Shown here: piece by piece, positions 55,424 to 63,802 of the stretch
Layout of the letters: each line of letters starts with the position of its first letter
Position numbering within the stretch: position 1 is the first letter of the stretch
Source of the DNA: Solitalea canadensis DSM 3403
Lineage (GTDB): Bacteria; Bacteroidota; Bacteroidia; Sphingobacteriales; Sphingobacteriaceae
DNA length: 64,000 nt
Assembly: GCF_000242635.2 (NCBI RefSeq)
Contig: NC_017770.1
Span: 4,104,669 to 4,168,668 of the forward strand
Direction of reading: 5' to 3'
Position numbers and translations under genes: made by a program
The notes under the pieces: generated by a model
The model's database searches: none
What the model was told of the DNA's origin: nothing
Seen by the model: only the letters and a program-made list of their open reading frames with translations

Positions 55424-55431
55424 CAAAGGTA
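55424..55431 (-). promoter_or_regulatory. -7 box of carB
   Basis: TACCTTTG on the minus strand, 26 bases before the carB ATG. No -33 TTTG at the standard distance. Confidence 0.55.
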
Positions 55432-55640
55432 TCATTTTTGAAATTAATTTAAGGATTTATTTTCGTTTTTTGGATAGTTGGATATAAGTTCATAAAAAGA
55501 TATTAAATATAGTTCTTATAATTTAAAGGATTAATCCGCAATCATAAAGATTTTAGCCCCATACTGTAATTAAGTATATTCGGGTACATTCGGTAAATAT
55601 TTCGATTTTGCTGAATAGTGTGCAACTATTACCAACTTGA

Positions 55641-56057
55641 ATGACAGTTGATTTTTTATACGAATTCATCTCAAAAAACAAGTACGCAGTTTTATCGACT
55701 GTAACAGTTGATGGTTTGCCTGAATCAGCAGTGGTTGGCATTGCTATTACAACAGACCTCAGAATTATTTTCGACACATTAAGTACATCCAGAAAATATC
55801 AGAATTTGATCAATAACCCTTCAATTGCATTTGTAATTGGTTGGGACGGTGAGCAGACGATTCAATATGAGGGTACTGCCAAAATTCCTGACGAAAAAGA
55901 ACTTGAAGAACTACTTCAAATTTATTTTAACGTTTTCCCTGACGGCAAGGACCGGAAGGAAAACTGGAAAGATATCGCCTATTTTTCCGTTTCACCTAGA
56001 TGGATTCGTTATTCAGATTTTAATGTTCCGGTTACGATTGAAGAGATTAGATTTTGA
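55641..56057 (+). CDS. Pyridoxamine 5'-phosphate oxidase-like flavin-binding protein
   Basis: 138 residues with the FMN-binding split-barrel fold: KNKYAVLSTVTVDGLPESAVVGIA at the start, then RIIFDTLSTSRKYQNLINNPSIAFVIGW and QYEGTAKIPDEKE. The C-terminus SVSPRWIRYSDFN is family-typical. The flavin or F420 preference and the substrate cannot be told. Single gene between carB (divergent) and a terminator. Confidence 0.88.
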   Translation: MTVDFLYEFISKNKYAVLSTVTVDGLPESAVVGIAITTDLRIIFDTLSTSRKYQNLINNPSIAFVIGWDGEQTIQYEGTAKIPDEKELEELLQIYFNVFPDGKDRKENWKDIAYFSVSPRWIRYSDFNVPVTIEEIRF

Positions 56058-56167
56058 AAACTGGGTAAGATTGGAAGGATGTCACTCTTTCTTAGATTTA
56101 ATTTATCACCAATACTATTACAATGAGATTAATAAATGGTAGAGTTTTTGGGCATGCAAGAAACACC

Positions 56168-56201
56168 AAAAAATGAGAGAGCCGTCCCGGTTTAACCGGG
56201 A
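56168..56201. terminator. Bidirectional terminator
   Basis: GTCCCGGTT/AACCGGGAC core extended by AGAG/CTCT (about 56168-56200). A T-run follows on the minus strand, closing the small periplasmic protein gene. Confidence 0.85.
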
Positions 56202-56238
56202 CGACTCTACTCGCCTGGAATAAATATAGCTGGGATTT

Positions 56239-56553
56239 TTATTGGGCCAATTTAATTTCGCCAACGTTTACAACTTTATTTTCAGGTACTGAAACATCAA
56301 ATTGTACGTCTTTTAGTGGCTCTACCGCATCTACAACAACTTTGTAGTTGCCTGCTTTAATGTTACTGAACTCAAATGCACCAGCAGATACAGCAGATTT
56401 TAATGTATCTGTACCAGCAATTGCCCAAACCTGACTTGCACCTTCTGCTGGAACTACCGTACCTTTAATACCTGAGTTTTCAGCTGCGGTGAACGCGAAA
56501 AGTCCCGCTGACAATCCCGTCAACGCAACTAAACCTAACATTACTTTTTTCAT
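56239..56553 (-). CDS. Small exported carboxypeptidase-regulatory-like protein
   Basis: 104 residues with a signal peptide (cleavage near FAFTAAENS). The mature part is a single beta-sandwich like the carboxypeptidase regulatory or transthyretin-like fold (GIKGTVVPAEGASQVWAI, GAFEFSNIKAGNYKVVVDA, VVNVGEIKLAQ). Probably a periplasmic or surface-bound small protein. Function unknown. Confidence 0.8.
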   Translation of the reverse strand: MKKVMLGLVALTGLSAGLFAFTAAENSGIKGTVVPAEGASQVWAIAGTDTLKSAVSAGAFEFSNIKAGNYKVVVDAVEPLKDVQFDVSVPENKVVNVGEIKLAQ

Positions 56554-56879
56554 ACTGTTTTGATTTTTTAGGTTCTACAATAATTTATTAGTCAGGTAAA
56601 AGTTTTTCTATCTATAGTTCAGTTTTTTGAATTAACAAACATTGCCATTTCCAATTGTAACCCAAATGATGTGCCGATAACAGTTTAATACCTGAAACCA
56701 TACAAAAACCTTACTCAATAGCTTTCTAAGCAGTTTTTGAATTGTAACCGAACTGTTGCAATTGTGGAAAAGCTTGCAGAGCATGGATATTTTATTCCCG
56801 ATTTCTATATAACTGTTACACAGCAATCTTCTGAGAAATTCGGTACTTTGTTACTTTTAAAGTATAAAAACTAACCCTG
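56554..56879. other. 326-base spacer between divergent genes
   Basis: It must contain the promoters of the small exported protein and the M13 peptidase. No full TAnnTTTG match is seen; TACTTTG near 56844 is one base short. A short minus-strand frame at 56632-56826 looks random. Confidence 0.5.
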
Positions 56880-58925
56880 ATGAATATCAACAAAAGCAAA
56901 TTATTACTAATCAGTGGGCTTGCTATTGCTACAATCTCCTGTAACAAGCAAAATGCTTCACAAAAAAAAGATTTTGTTAAAGAAAATATTGACACAACAG
57001 CCAAACCAGGTGTTGACTTCTTTCAATACGCTAACGGAGGCTGGACCAAATTAAACCCGATCCCTTCGGCTTATAGCCGTTGGGGAATTGGCAACCTGGT
57101 AAATGATGAGATTTATGATAAACTCAGAAAGATCAACGAAGATGCTGCAAAAGCAAAAGAAGCTGAAGGTAGTAATAGCCAAAAGATCGGAGATTTCTGG
57201 CACACAGGAATGGATACTGTCGGCATTGAGAAACAAGGCATTCAACCAATAAAAGCTGATATTGATCGTATTGCTGCGATTAAAGATATTAACGGAGTAT
57301 TAAACGAGATTGCTTACCAGCATACATTAGGTGATAGTCCGTTATTCTCGATGTATGTATACCAGGATACTAAAAATAGTGAGGTAATGGCTCTTTATTT
57401 AAATCAAGGCGGTATAGGCTTACCAGACCGGGATTATTATTTCAATAAAGACGGACGTACAGCGGCAATCCGCCAGGATTACCAACAGAAGCATTTGGTC
57501 AACATGTTCAAACTTTCAGGATTTGATGAATCAACCGCAAACAAAGCTGCTGAAAATACCTACAAAATTGAAGAATCGCTGGCAAAAGCATCCCGTAAAC
57601 TTGAAGATCTTCGTGATCCTTATAAAAACTATAACAAATTATCAGTTAGCGATCTAAACAAGTTAACGCCGTCAATCAACTGGAATGACCTGTTAACCAA
57701 AATGAAGATTAAGAAAATCGATTCTGTGATAGTTGGCCAACCTGAATTCTTTAAGCAAATTGAAGTAAGCTTAAAATCTATTCCTGTTGATAGTTGGAAA
57801 GAATACCTACGCTGGAACATGGTAAGCTCAAGCGCATCTTACCTTCACAAAGCATTGGATGATGAAAACTTCCGTTTCTATGGAACGGTTCTTACGGGTA
57901 AAAAAGAACAGCGTCCACGCTGGAAACGTGTGTTGAGTTCTGAAGAAGCTGTTATGGGCGAAGTACTAGGACAGCTTTACGTGAAAGAATATTACTCTGA
58001 AAAAACCAAGAAACGTTACGAAGATTTGGTTGAAGCTATTCGCGATGCTTACAAAGAGCGTATTAAAAAACTGGATTGGATGAGCGAACCAACCAAGCAG
58101 AAAGCCTTAGCTAAACTTGCGAGTATGACCAAAAAAGTTGGATATCCGGATAAATGGAAAGACCTTTCAAGCTTAAATATTGATCGTTCATCATACCTTG
58201 CCAACATAAAACGCGGTAGTGAGTTTTGGTATAAATACAACGTAGATAAATTAGGAAAGCCGGTTGACCGTAATGAATGGGAAATGACGCCTCAAACTTA
58301 CAATGCTTATTACAACCCATCTAACAACGAAATCGTATTACCTGCAGCAATTTTCCTGGTACCGGGCTGGAATGATGAAAATATTGATGACGCAGTTGTT
58401 TATGGCTATGCCGCTGCATCAACTATCGGACATGAAATTACCCATGGATTTGACGATCAGGGTAGCCAGTTTGATGAAAAAGGTAACTTAAAAAAATGGT
58501 GGACTCCTGAAGATGAGACTAAATTTAAAGAACGTTGCCAAATGATCATCAAGCAGTTTAATGATTACAAGGTCTTAGATAGCTTACATGTAAACGGGGA
58601 TGCTACTCAAGGTGAAAACATTGCCGACTTAGGTGGTATTTTACTTGGCTGGGACGCCTTCGTAAAAACTGAACAGTATAAGAAAGGTAAAAAAATCAAC
58701 GGACTTACCCCGGCTCAACGATATTTCTTAGGCTATGCAATGGGTTGGTTAGGTCATCAACGTGATGAAAACCTTGCCAATCAAATCATGACCGATGTTC
58801 ATGCGCCAGCTAATCTTCGCGTTAATGGACCATTTGCTAACATCCCGGCATTTTACGAAGCTTTCGGTATTAAACAAGGCGATGCCATGTGGAGACCAGA
58901 TAGCTTAAGAGTGAAAATCTGGTAA
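56880..58925 (+). CDS. M13 family zinc metallopeptidase (PepO/neprilysin-like), lipoprotein
   Basis: Zinc endopeptidase, 681 residues. The lipoprotein signal ends ATISC-NKQN. The N-terminal helical domain begins PGVDFFQYANGGW. The catalytic domain has NEIVLPAAIF, the zinc motif H518-E-I-T-H522 (GHEITHGFDDQG), the third ligand Glu579 in ENIADLGG, and a C-terminal DAMWRPDSLRVKIW. All active-site residues are present, so it is expected to be active at the cell envelope. Single-gene unit. Confidence 0.95.
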   Translation: MNINKSKLLLISGLAIATISCNKQNASQKKDFVKENIDTTAKPGVDFFQYANGGWTKLNPIPSAYSRWGIGNLVNDEIYDKLRKINEDAAKAKEAEGSNSQKIGDFWHTGMDTVGIEKQGIQPIKADIDRIAAIKDINGVLNEIAYQHTLGDSPLFSMYVYQDTKNSEVMALYLNQGGIGLPDRDYYFNKDGRTAAIRQDYQQKHLVNMFKLSGFDESTANKAAENTYKIEESLAKASRKLEDLRDPYKNYNKLSVSDLNKLTPSINWNDLLTKMKIKKIDSVIVGQPEFFKQIEVSLKSIPVDSWKEYLRWNMVSSSASYLHKALDDENFRFYGTVLTGKKEQRPRWKRVLSSEEAVMGEVLGQLYVKEYYSEKTKKRYEDLVEAIRDAYKERIKKLDWMSEPTKQKALAKLASMTKKVGYPDKWKDLSSLNIDRSSYLANIKRGSEFWYKYNVDKLGKPVDRNEWEMTPQTYNAYYNPSNNEIVLPAAIFLVPGWNDENIDDAVVYGYAAASTIGHEITHGFDDQGSQFDEKGNLKKWWTPEDETKFKERCQMIIKQFNDYKVLDSLHVNGDATQGENIADLGGILLGWDAFVKTEQYKKGKKINGLTPAQRYFLGYAMGWLGHQRDENLANQIMTDVHAPANLRVNGPFANIPAFYEAFGIKQGDAMWRPDSLRVKIW

Positions 58926-58933
58926 CTAATTTT

Positions 58934-58994
58934 ACCGCAAAGACGCGAAGACGCAAAGTTGTTAATTATCTTTGCGACTCCGCGTCTTTGCGGT
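58934..58994. repeat. Intergenic palindrome with 8-bp internal periodicity
   Basis: Arms 58934-58958 and 58970-58994 pair over 25 bases with two mismatches. Each arm is itself built of CGCAAAGA/CGCGAAGA-type 8-mers. It begins 9 bases after the M13 stop and ends 8 bases before the next ATG. A degenerate relative appears near 59574-59598. Confidence 0.75.
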
Positions 58995-59002
58995 TTATAT
59001 TA

Positions 59003-59542
59003 ATGAATCAATCTTCCATCCTAAAAATTGCCATTATTGGCCCTGAGTCTACGGGAAAATCAACAATGGCTCAATACCTTGCTGAATATTACAACACTGT
59101 TTGGGTTCCTGAATATGCTCGTGAGTATTGTGAAGGCTTAGATCGTGATTGCACGCTGGAAGATGAAATCAATATGTTTTATGGACAGTTGGCATTAGAA
59201 GAGAAATTATTGCCTGAAGCAAACAAACTATTAATTTGCGATGTAACCGTAATGACTGTTAAAGTTTGGTGTGAAGAAGTATTTGGTTCAGCACCGGATT
59301 TTGTAACTGAAGAAATCAAGAATCGTCATTATGACCATTACCTGCTAATGTATATTGATAATCCATGGGAAGACGATCCTCAGCGTAATTTTCCTCATAA
59401 ACGAGAATACTTCTTTGATATTTACAAACAAGAGCTCGAAACCCTAAATGCTTCTTATACCATCATAACCGGGCTTGGACAAGAGCGTTTTGACAATGGC
59501 ATAGCCGCTGTGGAAAAGGTTTTAGGCACACAAAGAAACTAA
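59003..59542 (+). CDS. NadR-like nicotinamide riboside kinase / AAA family ATPase
   Basis: 179 residues from the ATG at 59003; the longer TTG start at 58988 lies inside the palindrome. Walker A is IIGPESTGKST (residues 12-21). VPEYAREYCEGLDRDCTLEDE and FCDVTVMTVKVWCEEVFG-type features match the kinase domain of NadR, which phosphorylates nicotinamide riboside. The NMN adenylyltransferase half is absent. With the PnuC-type transporter at 37.9 kb it could salvage nicotinamide riboside. Confidence 0.85.
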   Translation: MNQSSILKIAIIGPESTGKSTMAQYLAEYYNTVWVPEYAREYCEGLDRDCTLEDEINMFYGQLALEEKLLPEANKLLICDVTVMTVKVWCEEVFGSAPDFVTEEIKNRHYDHYLLMYIDNPWEDDPQRNFPHKREYFFDIYKQELETLNASYTIITGLGQERFDNGIAAVEKVLGTQRN

Positions 59543-59647
59543 GCTTAAGCAACAATTAATATTCATTTAAACTATGTGTCCTTGAGGCTTTGCGAGCCCT
59601 TTTTAACTTCCAAATTCACAGTTTTCTCAAATTCTCAAATTTTAACC

Positions 59648-59655
59648 TACCTTTG
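59648..59655 (+). promoter_or_regulatory. -7 box upstream of the TPP riboswitch
   Basis: TACCTTTG, 12 bases before the conserved GGGGTGCC of the riboswitch, so transcription starts just before the aptamer. Confidence 0.6.
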
Positions 59656-59661
59656 TCTTAT

Positions 59662-59858
59662 TCTTAAGGGGTGCCTTAAAGAGTAATAAGTTCTAAGTTT
59701 CGAGTTTTAAGCGCTGACCGCATGTTCAGCTTCTTATAACCTTTAACTTCAAACCTGATACTCTAAAATACAGGCTGAGATTATACCCATCAATGTTAAA
59801 ACGTCTCAACAGTTGACACATTGAGCACCTGATCCGGATAATGCCGGCGTAGGGAGGT
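59662..59858 (+). ncRNA. TPP riboswitch (THI element) with enlarged arms
   Basis: Conserved blocks are in order: GGGGTGCC (59668-59675), GGCTGAGA (to 59780), ACCC (59785-59788), CCTGATCCGGATAATG, and GCCGGCGTAGGGA (to 59855). The P3 arm is enlarged by about 95 bases. A 7-bp hairpin (59790-59796 with 59818-59824) is inserted between ACCC and ACCTGATC, where the E. coli thiM element has about five bases. It controls the TonB-dependent receptor gene that follows. Confidence 0.95.
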
Positions 59859-59926
59859 AAAAGTTAAATTTAGCGGGAGTACACCCTTTGCTTTCGCATT
59901 GTTTAACAACATATCAAATACAAAAA

Positions 59927-62386
59927 ATGAAAAAAGTTTTACTTATGGCCTATTTAGCCATGGTAACTCCTTTATTAGCTCTTGCACAAATGCAATTGAG
60001 CGGAAAGATTTTTGACAAACAATCTAACCAAACTTTAGCGGGAGCTACGGTGAGCATTAAAGGAACAGTGCTCGGAACTCAAACCAATTCTTCAGGAACC
60101 TTTGAATTCAACAAATTAAAATCAGGCAAGCATACGCTTTTGATTACGTTTGTCGGTTACACAGCCCTTGAACAAGAGGTAAATTTATCGTCTAACCAAA
60201 CAATTGAGATCAAGCTGGATCGCAGTACTGTTATTGCCGACGAAGTAGTGGTAAGGTCAACCAGGGCAAGTGCAAATGCTGCAACTACTTTTAAGAATAT
60301 CACCAAAACTGATCTTGAAAAACAAAATCTGGGACAAGACCTTCCATTCTTACTCAATCAGACCCCAGCGGTTGTCGTAACCTCTGATGCAGGAAACGGC
60401 ATCGGTTACACAGGTATCCGTATTCGTGGAAGCGATGCTTCTCGCACCAATTTAACTATTAATGGTATTCCTGTAAATGATGCTGAATCACAAGGAACAT
60501 TTTTAGTAAACCTTCCCGACTTTGCTTCATCGGTTGATAATATCCAAATTCAGCGTGGTGTCGGAACTTCAACAAATGGTGTAGGTGCATTTGGAGCAAG
60601 TATTAATGTGCAAACGAACACGTTAAGTGAAAAAGCCTATGCAGAAGTAGCAAGCTCAGGCGGTTCATTTGGCTCCATTAAAAACACGCTTAAAGTGGGA
60701 ACTGGTTTAATGGGTAAATTTGCCTTTGATGGCCGCTTATCCATGATCAATTCAAATGGTTTTATTGACAGGGGATCATCTAACCTCCGTTCATTCTTCC
60801 TATCGGGTGGTTATTATGGAAAGAAAAGTCTGTTGAAGCTTAATGTAATTTCCGGCAAAGAGAAAACATATCAGGCATGGAATGGTATCCCTGAAGCTAA
60901 ACTTTTCGGAACACAGGCAGAGTTGATGGCGCATTATGAACGCAACCCAGATACTTATCCAACTCAACAGGATTTGCTCAATTTAGTCAATTCCGATAAG
61001 CGTACCTACAATTACTTCACGTATGACAATCAGACAGATAATTATCGCCAAGATCATTATCAGGCATTTTATACGCAAGAACTGACCGACAACTTTAGCC
61101 TGAATGTAGGCTTACATTTTACGCATGGCGAAGGTTATTATGAAGAATACAAGTACAATGCATCACTTGCTGAATATGGCTTAAACAATGTAATAATTGG
61201 TGGTGAAACCATTACCAACTCAAATTTAGTCCGCCAAAAATGGCTGAATAATAATTTCTACGGAACGGTATTCTCTTTGCAATATAAACCTGTAAATGCA
61301 CTTGAGCTTACTTTGGGGGGCGCATATAACCGATACGATGGTAACCATTATGGAAAAGTGATTTGGGCTCAATATGCTTCAAATAGCACTCCCGACAATC
61401 GTTATTACGACAATGACGCGACCAAAAAGGATTTCAACATTTATGGTAAAGCAACTTATGGCATTAACGAAAAGCTCCATGCTTTTGCCGACTTACAATT
61501 CCGCAATGTTAATTATTCATTCTTAGGATACGATCAGGAGTTGAACAATGTTCAGCAGGATGTAAAACTGAATTTCTTTAATCCTAAAATTGGATTTACC
61601 TATCAGCTTAACAATTCCAGCAATGCTTACATCTCGTATGCGCATACAGGTAAAGAGCCTAGCCGCGACGAATACACCCAATCGACTCCTAAAAGTCGCC
61701 CACAGGCCGAGAAACTTGATAATGTTGAATTAGGTTTCCGCAATCAAACTGCAAAACGCAACGTTGGTATAAATCTGTATTACATGAAATACAAGGATCA
61801 ACTGATTCTTACCGGCCAGATTAATGATGTGGGTGAAGCGATCCGTGTAAACACACCAGATAGTTACCGCGCAGGAGCTGAACTTGATGGATCTTTAAAG
61901 TTAACGAATTTCCTTACCTGGAACTTAAATGCTGCCGTTAGCACAAACAAAGTGAAAAACTTTAAGGAATATGTCACTAATTATGATGATGCCGACGGAA
62001 TGGATACGACTTCTTATAACAAAACCGATATCTCATTTTCTCCGGCAATTATAGCAGGCACTCAATTCATCGTAGCTCCAGTTAAAAATCTTCAGATTGC
62101 CCTATCAGGTAAGTTTGTCGGAAAACAATACCTGGATAATACATCAAATGATAATCGCTCGTTAAATTCATTCTTTGTGAATGATTTGTTAATTAACTAT
62201 AATCTTCAATTCAAAGGAATCAAAAACCTTGGTTTCAGTTTAATGGTAAATAACTTATTCAATACTAAATATGTATCGAATGGTTATACATGGGGGTATG
62301 TTGCAGGTGGCGAAAGGGTGATAGAAAACTTTTATTTCCCTCAATCAGGAACAAATATTTTGGCAGGTATAAATCTTAAATTTTAG
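59927..62386 (+). CDS. TonB-dependent receptor, probable thiamine uptake (OMR1-like)
   Basis: Outer-membrane receptor, 819 residues. The start at 59927 (MKKVLLMAYLAMVTPLLALAQ) gives a clean signal peptide; a longer frame from 59888 does not. A carboxypeptidase-like domain (about 22-105) is followed by a plug (about 115-225; GYTGIRIRGSDASRTNLTING, VGAFGASINVQT) and a 22-stranded-type barrel ending in aromatic-rich strands with ILAGINLKF. The TPP riboswitch directly upstream indicates thiamine or a precursor as substrate; this is inference from regulation. Confidence 0.92.
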   Translation: MKKVLLMAYLAMVTPLLALAQMQLSGKIFDKQSNQTLAGATVSIKGTVLGTQTNSSGTFEFNKLKSGKHTLLITFVGYTALEQEVNLSSNQTIEIKLDRSTVIADEVVVRSTRASANAATTFKNITKTDLEKQNLGQDLPFLLNQTPAVVVTSDAGNGIGYTGIRIRGSDASRTNLTINGIPVNDAESQGTFLVNLPDFASSVDNIQIQRGVGTSTNGVGAFGASINVQTNTLSEKAYAEVASSGGSFGSIKNTLKVGTGLMGKFAFDGRLSMINSNGFIDRGSSNLRSFFLSGGYYGKKSLLKLNVISGKEKTYQAWNGIPEAKLFGTQAELMAHYERNPDTYPTQQDLLNLVNSDKRTYNYFTYDNQTDNYRQDHYQAFYTQELTDNFSLNVGLHFTHGEGYYEEYKYNASLAEYGLNNVIIGGETITNSNLVRQKWLNNNFYGTVFSLQYKPVNALELTLGGAYNRYDGNHYGKVIWAQYASNSTPDNRYYDNDATKKDFNIYGKATYGINEKLHAFADLQFRNVNYSFLGYDQELNNVQQDVKLNFFNPKIGFTYQLNNSSNAYISYAHTGKEPSRDEYTQSTPKSRPQAEKLDNVELGFRNQTAKRNVGINLYYMKYKDQLILTGQINDVGEAIRVNTPDSYRAGAELDGSLKLTNFLTWNLNAAVSTNKVKNFKEYVTNYDDADGMDTTSYNKTDISFSPAIIAGTQFIVAPVKNLQIALSGKFVGKQYLDNTSNDNRSLNSFFVNDLLINYNLQFKGIKNLGFSLMVNNLFNTKYVSNGYTWGYVAGGERVIENFYFPQSGTNILAGINLKF

Positions 62387-62398
62387 TGGTTTATTAAG

Positions 62399-62427
62399 AA
62401 GGCTGTAGAAAATCTACAGCCTTTTTT
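62399..62427 (+). terminator. Intrinsic terminator after the TonB-dependent receptor gene
   Basis: Perfect stem AAGGCTGTAGA/TCTACAGCCTT (62399-62409, 62413-62423), 3-base loop, T-run. Confidence 0.9.
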
Positions 62428-62468
62428 AATTAAATTCGGGCATCTATTTACACTAAATTCTTAAGTAT

Positions 62469-62969
62469 ATGTACAGAACAATTGAAGACTTTACTACTGA
62501 TTGGAAGTATGAAATGCAAGCAACTGAAACTCTATTGCGCCAGCTTACAGACAAGTCATTAAATCAAAAGATTTATGATGAAGGCCGTACAATGGCCCAG
62601 TTGGTTTGGCATATTACTGCTTCAATTTCCGAAATGCTGAATAGAGCCGGTTTGGAAGCGACTGAGATTGATGGTGATGCTGATGCTCCAACTTCGGCAG
62701 ATGAACTTCGGATTGCTTATTCAAATGCTTCCGATGAAGCTTTAGAGCAGGTCTCATCAAAATGGCTCAACTCTGACTTGGAAACCCCGGTAGACATGTA
62801 TGGTGAGCCATGGAAAAGAGGCAAAGTGCTATCCGTACTTATTCTACACCAAACACATCACCGCGGACAGCTAACAGTACTAATGCGTCAAGCCGGATTA
62901 ATCGTTACTGGCGTATATGGCCCTGCAAAAGAAGAATGGTCATCATATGGCATGTCGGCTGCTAAATAA
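62469..62969 (+). CDS. DinB family protein
   Basis: 166-residue four-helix-bundle protein. The metal-binding His triad of the family is visible as His48 (LVWHITASI), with His127 and His131 in ILHQTHHRGQ. Family members act as metal-dependent thiol (for example bacillithiol) transferases or have unknown roles. It sits between the thiamine receptor and thiE but is separated from the receptor gene by a terminator. A role in thiamine metabolism is not implied. Confidence 0.88.
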   Translation: MYRTIEDFTTDWKYEMQATETLLRQLTDKSLNQKIYDEGRTMAQLVWHITASISEMLNRAGLEATEIDGDADAPTSADELRIAYSNASDEALEQVSSKWLNSDLETPVDMYGEPWKRGKVLSVLILHQTHHRGQLTVLMRQAGLIVTGVYGPAKEEWSSYGMSAAK

Positions 62970-62975
62970 ATTTTT

Positions 62976-63120
62976 GTTGGGATTACACAGATTTTATTAT
63001 TTGATTACACCGATTAGATTACCTGATTCATCGATTTTTTTATGATTCACTAATTTTATTACTCATTCAATGTATTCTCATGAACAATCTTTATAATCCC
63101 AACATCTAATCTGTGTAATC
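62976..63120. repeat. Intergenic inverted repeat built on GATTACACAGATT
   Basis: GTTGGGATTACACAGATT (62976-62993) faces AATCCCAAC and CTAATCTGTGTAATC (63095-63120) in reverse complement, offset as if both arms came from a repeat of about 22 bases. Degenerate GATTACACCGATT and GATTACCTGATT copies follow the left arm. It fills the space before thiE. Confidence 0.65.
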
Positions 63121-63127
63121 ACAAATA

Positions 63128-63766
63128 ATGAAAAAACACATCGAAAAATTCCATTACTTAACGCTTGACATGGAGAACTTCAGCCACTTACAACAGGCTG
63201 AAATGGCTTGTAAAGCGGGGGCTAAATGGATTCAATACAGAACAAAAAATAAAAGATCAACTGAAGCATGGATTGTGGAAGCAACTCAAATCGCGAATAT
63301 TTGTGATGATTGGGGAGCAACCTTAATTGTGTGTTCAAATGTTGACGTAGTTGAAAAGGTAGATGATGCACAGGGTGTTCATATTGAGATGGCAGACATG
63401 TCGGTGGAGCAAGCTCGTGAGATATTGGGCGATGCAAAAATCATTGGCGGATCGGCACATACTTTTGAACAAATAAAAGCGGTATATCATTCCGGTGCAG
63501 ATTATGTGGGTGTTGGTCCATATAAACCAACCAAAACTATTATGTATAGTGTTGATCATCTTACGTTAGATGATTACAGAAACATAATTGAACGCATGAA
63601 AGAAGAAGGCATAGACCTTCCTGTAATTGCAGCCGGAGGAATAAAACCCGAGCATGTTGATGAGCTAATGAAAACAGGTATTCACGGAGTAGCTGTTTGT
63701 TCTGCCATTAATCTTGCAGAAAACCCGGAAGCAGTCTATAAAGAGATTTACAAGAAATTATATTAA
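63128..63766 (+). CDS. thiE: Thiamine phosphate synthase
   Basis: TIM-barrel enzyme that joins hydroxymethylpyrimidine diphosphate and thiazole phosphate. 212 residues. WIQYRTKNKRS is the counterpart of the usual QLRxK diphosphate-binding segment. GGSAHTFEQIKAV, GADYVGVGPYKPTKT and VIAAGGIKPEHVDELMKTGIHGVAV are family hallmarks. VHIEMADMS replaces the usual HxGQxD, so this is a somewhat divergent member. It fits with the TPP-controlled receptor upstream; no riboswitch of its own is seen. Confidence 0.88.
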   Translation: MKKHIEKFHYLTLDMENFSHLQQAEMACKAGAKWIQYRTKNKRSTEAWIVEATQIANICDDWGATLIVCSNVDVVEKVDDAQGVHIEMADMSVEQAREILGDAKIIGGSAHTFEQIKAVYHSGADYVGVGPYKPTKTIMYSVDHLTLDDYRNIIERMKEEGIDLPVIAAGGIKPEHVDELMKTGIHGVAVCSAINLAENPEAVYKEIYKKLY

Positions 63767-63771
63767 TCACT

Positions 63772-63802
63772 GCCCCTTCATCCAAGAGGGGGCTTTATTT
63801 TT
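63772..63802 (+). terminator. Intrinsic terminator after thiE
   Basis: GCCCCTT/AGGGGGC stem (63772-63792) followed by TTTATTTTTTT. Confidence 0.75.

Noticed and set aside
56632-56826. 64-residue minus-strand ORF in the spacer before the M13 peptidase
   Set aside because: No recognisable domain, Cys/aromatic-rich random-looking sequence, and it occupies a promoter-bearing divergent spacer.
58934-58994. Simple intrinsic terminator
   Set aside because: The 25-bp arms are internally repetitive and no T-run follows. It may still end transcripts, but its structure is better described as a repeat element.
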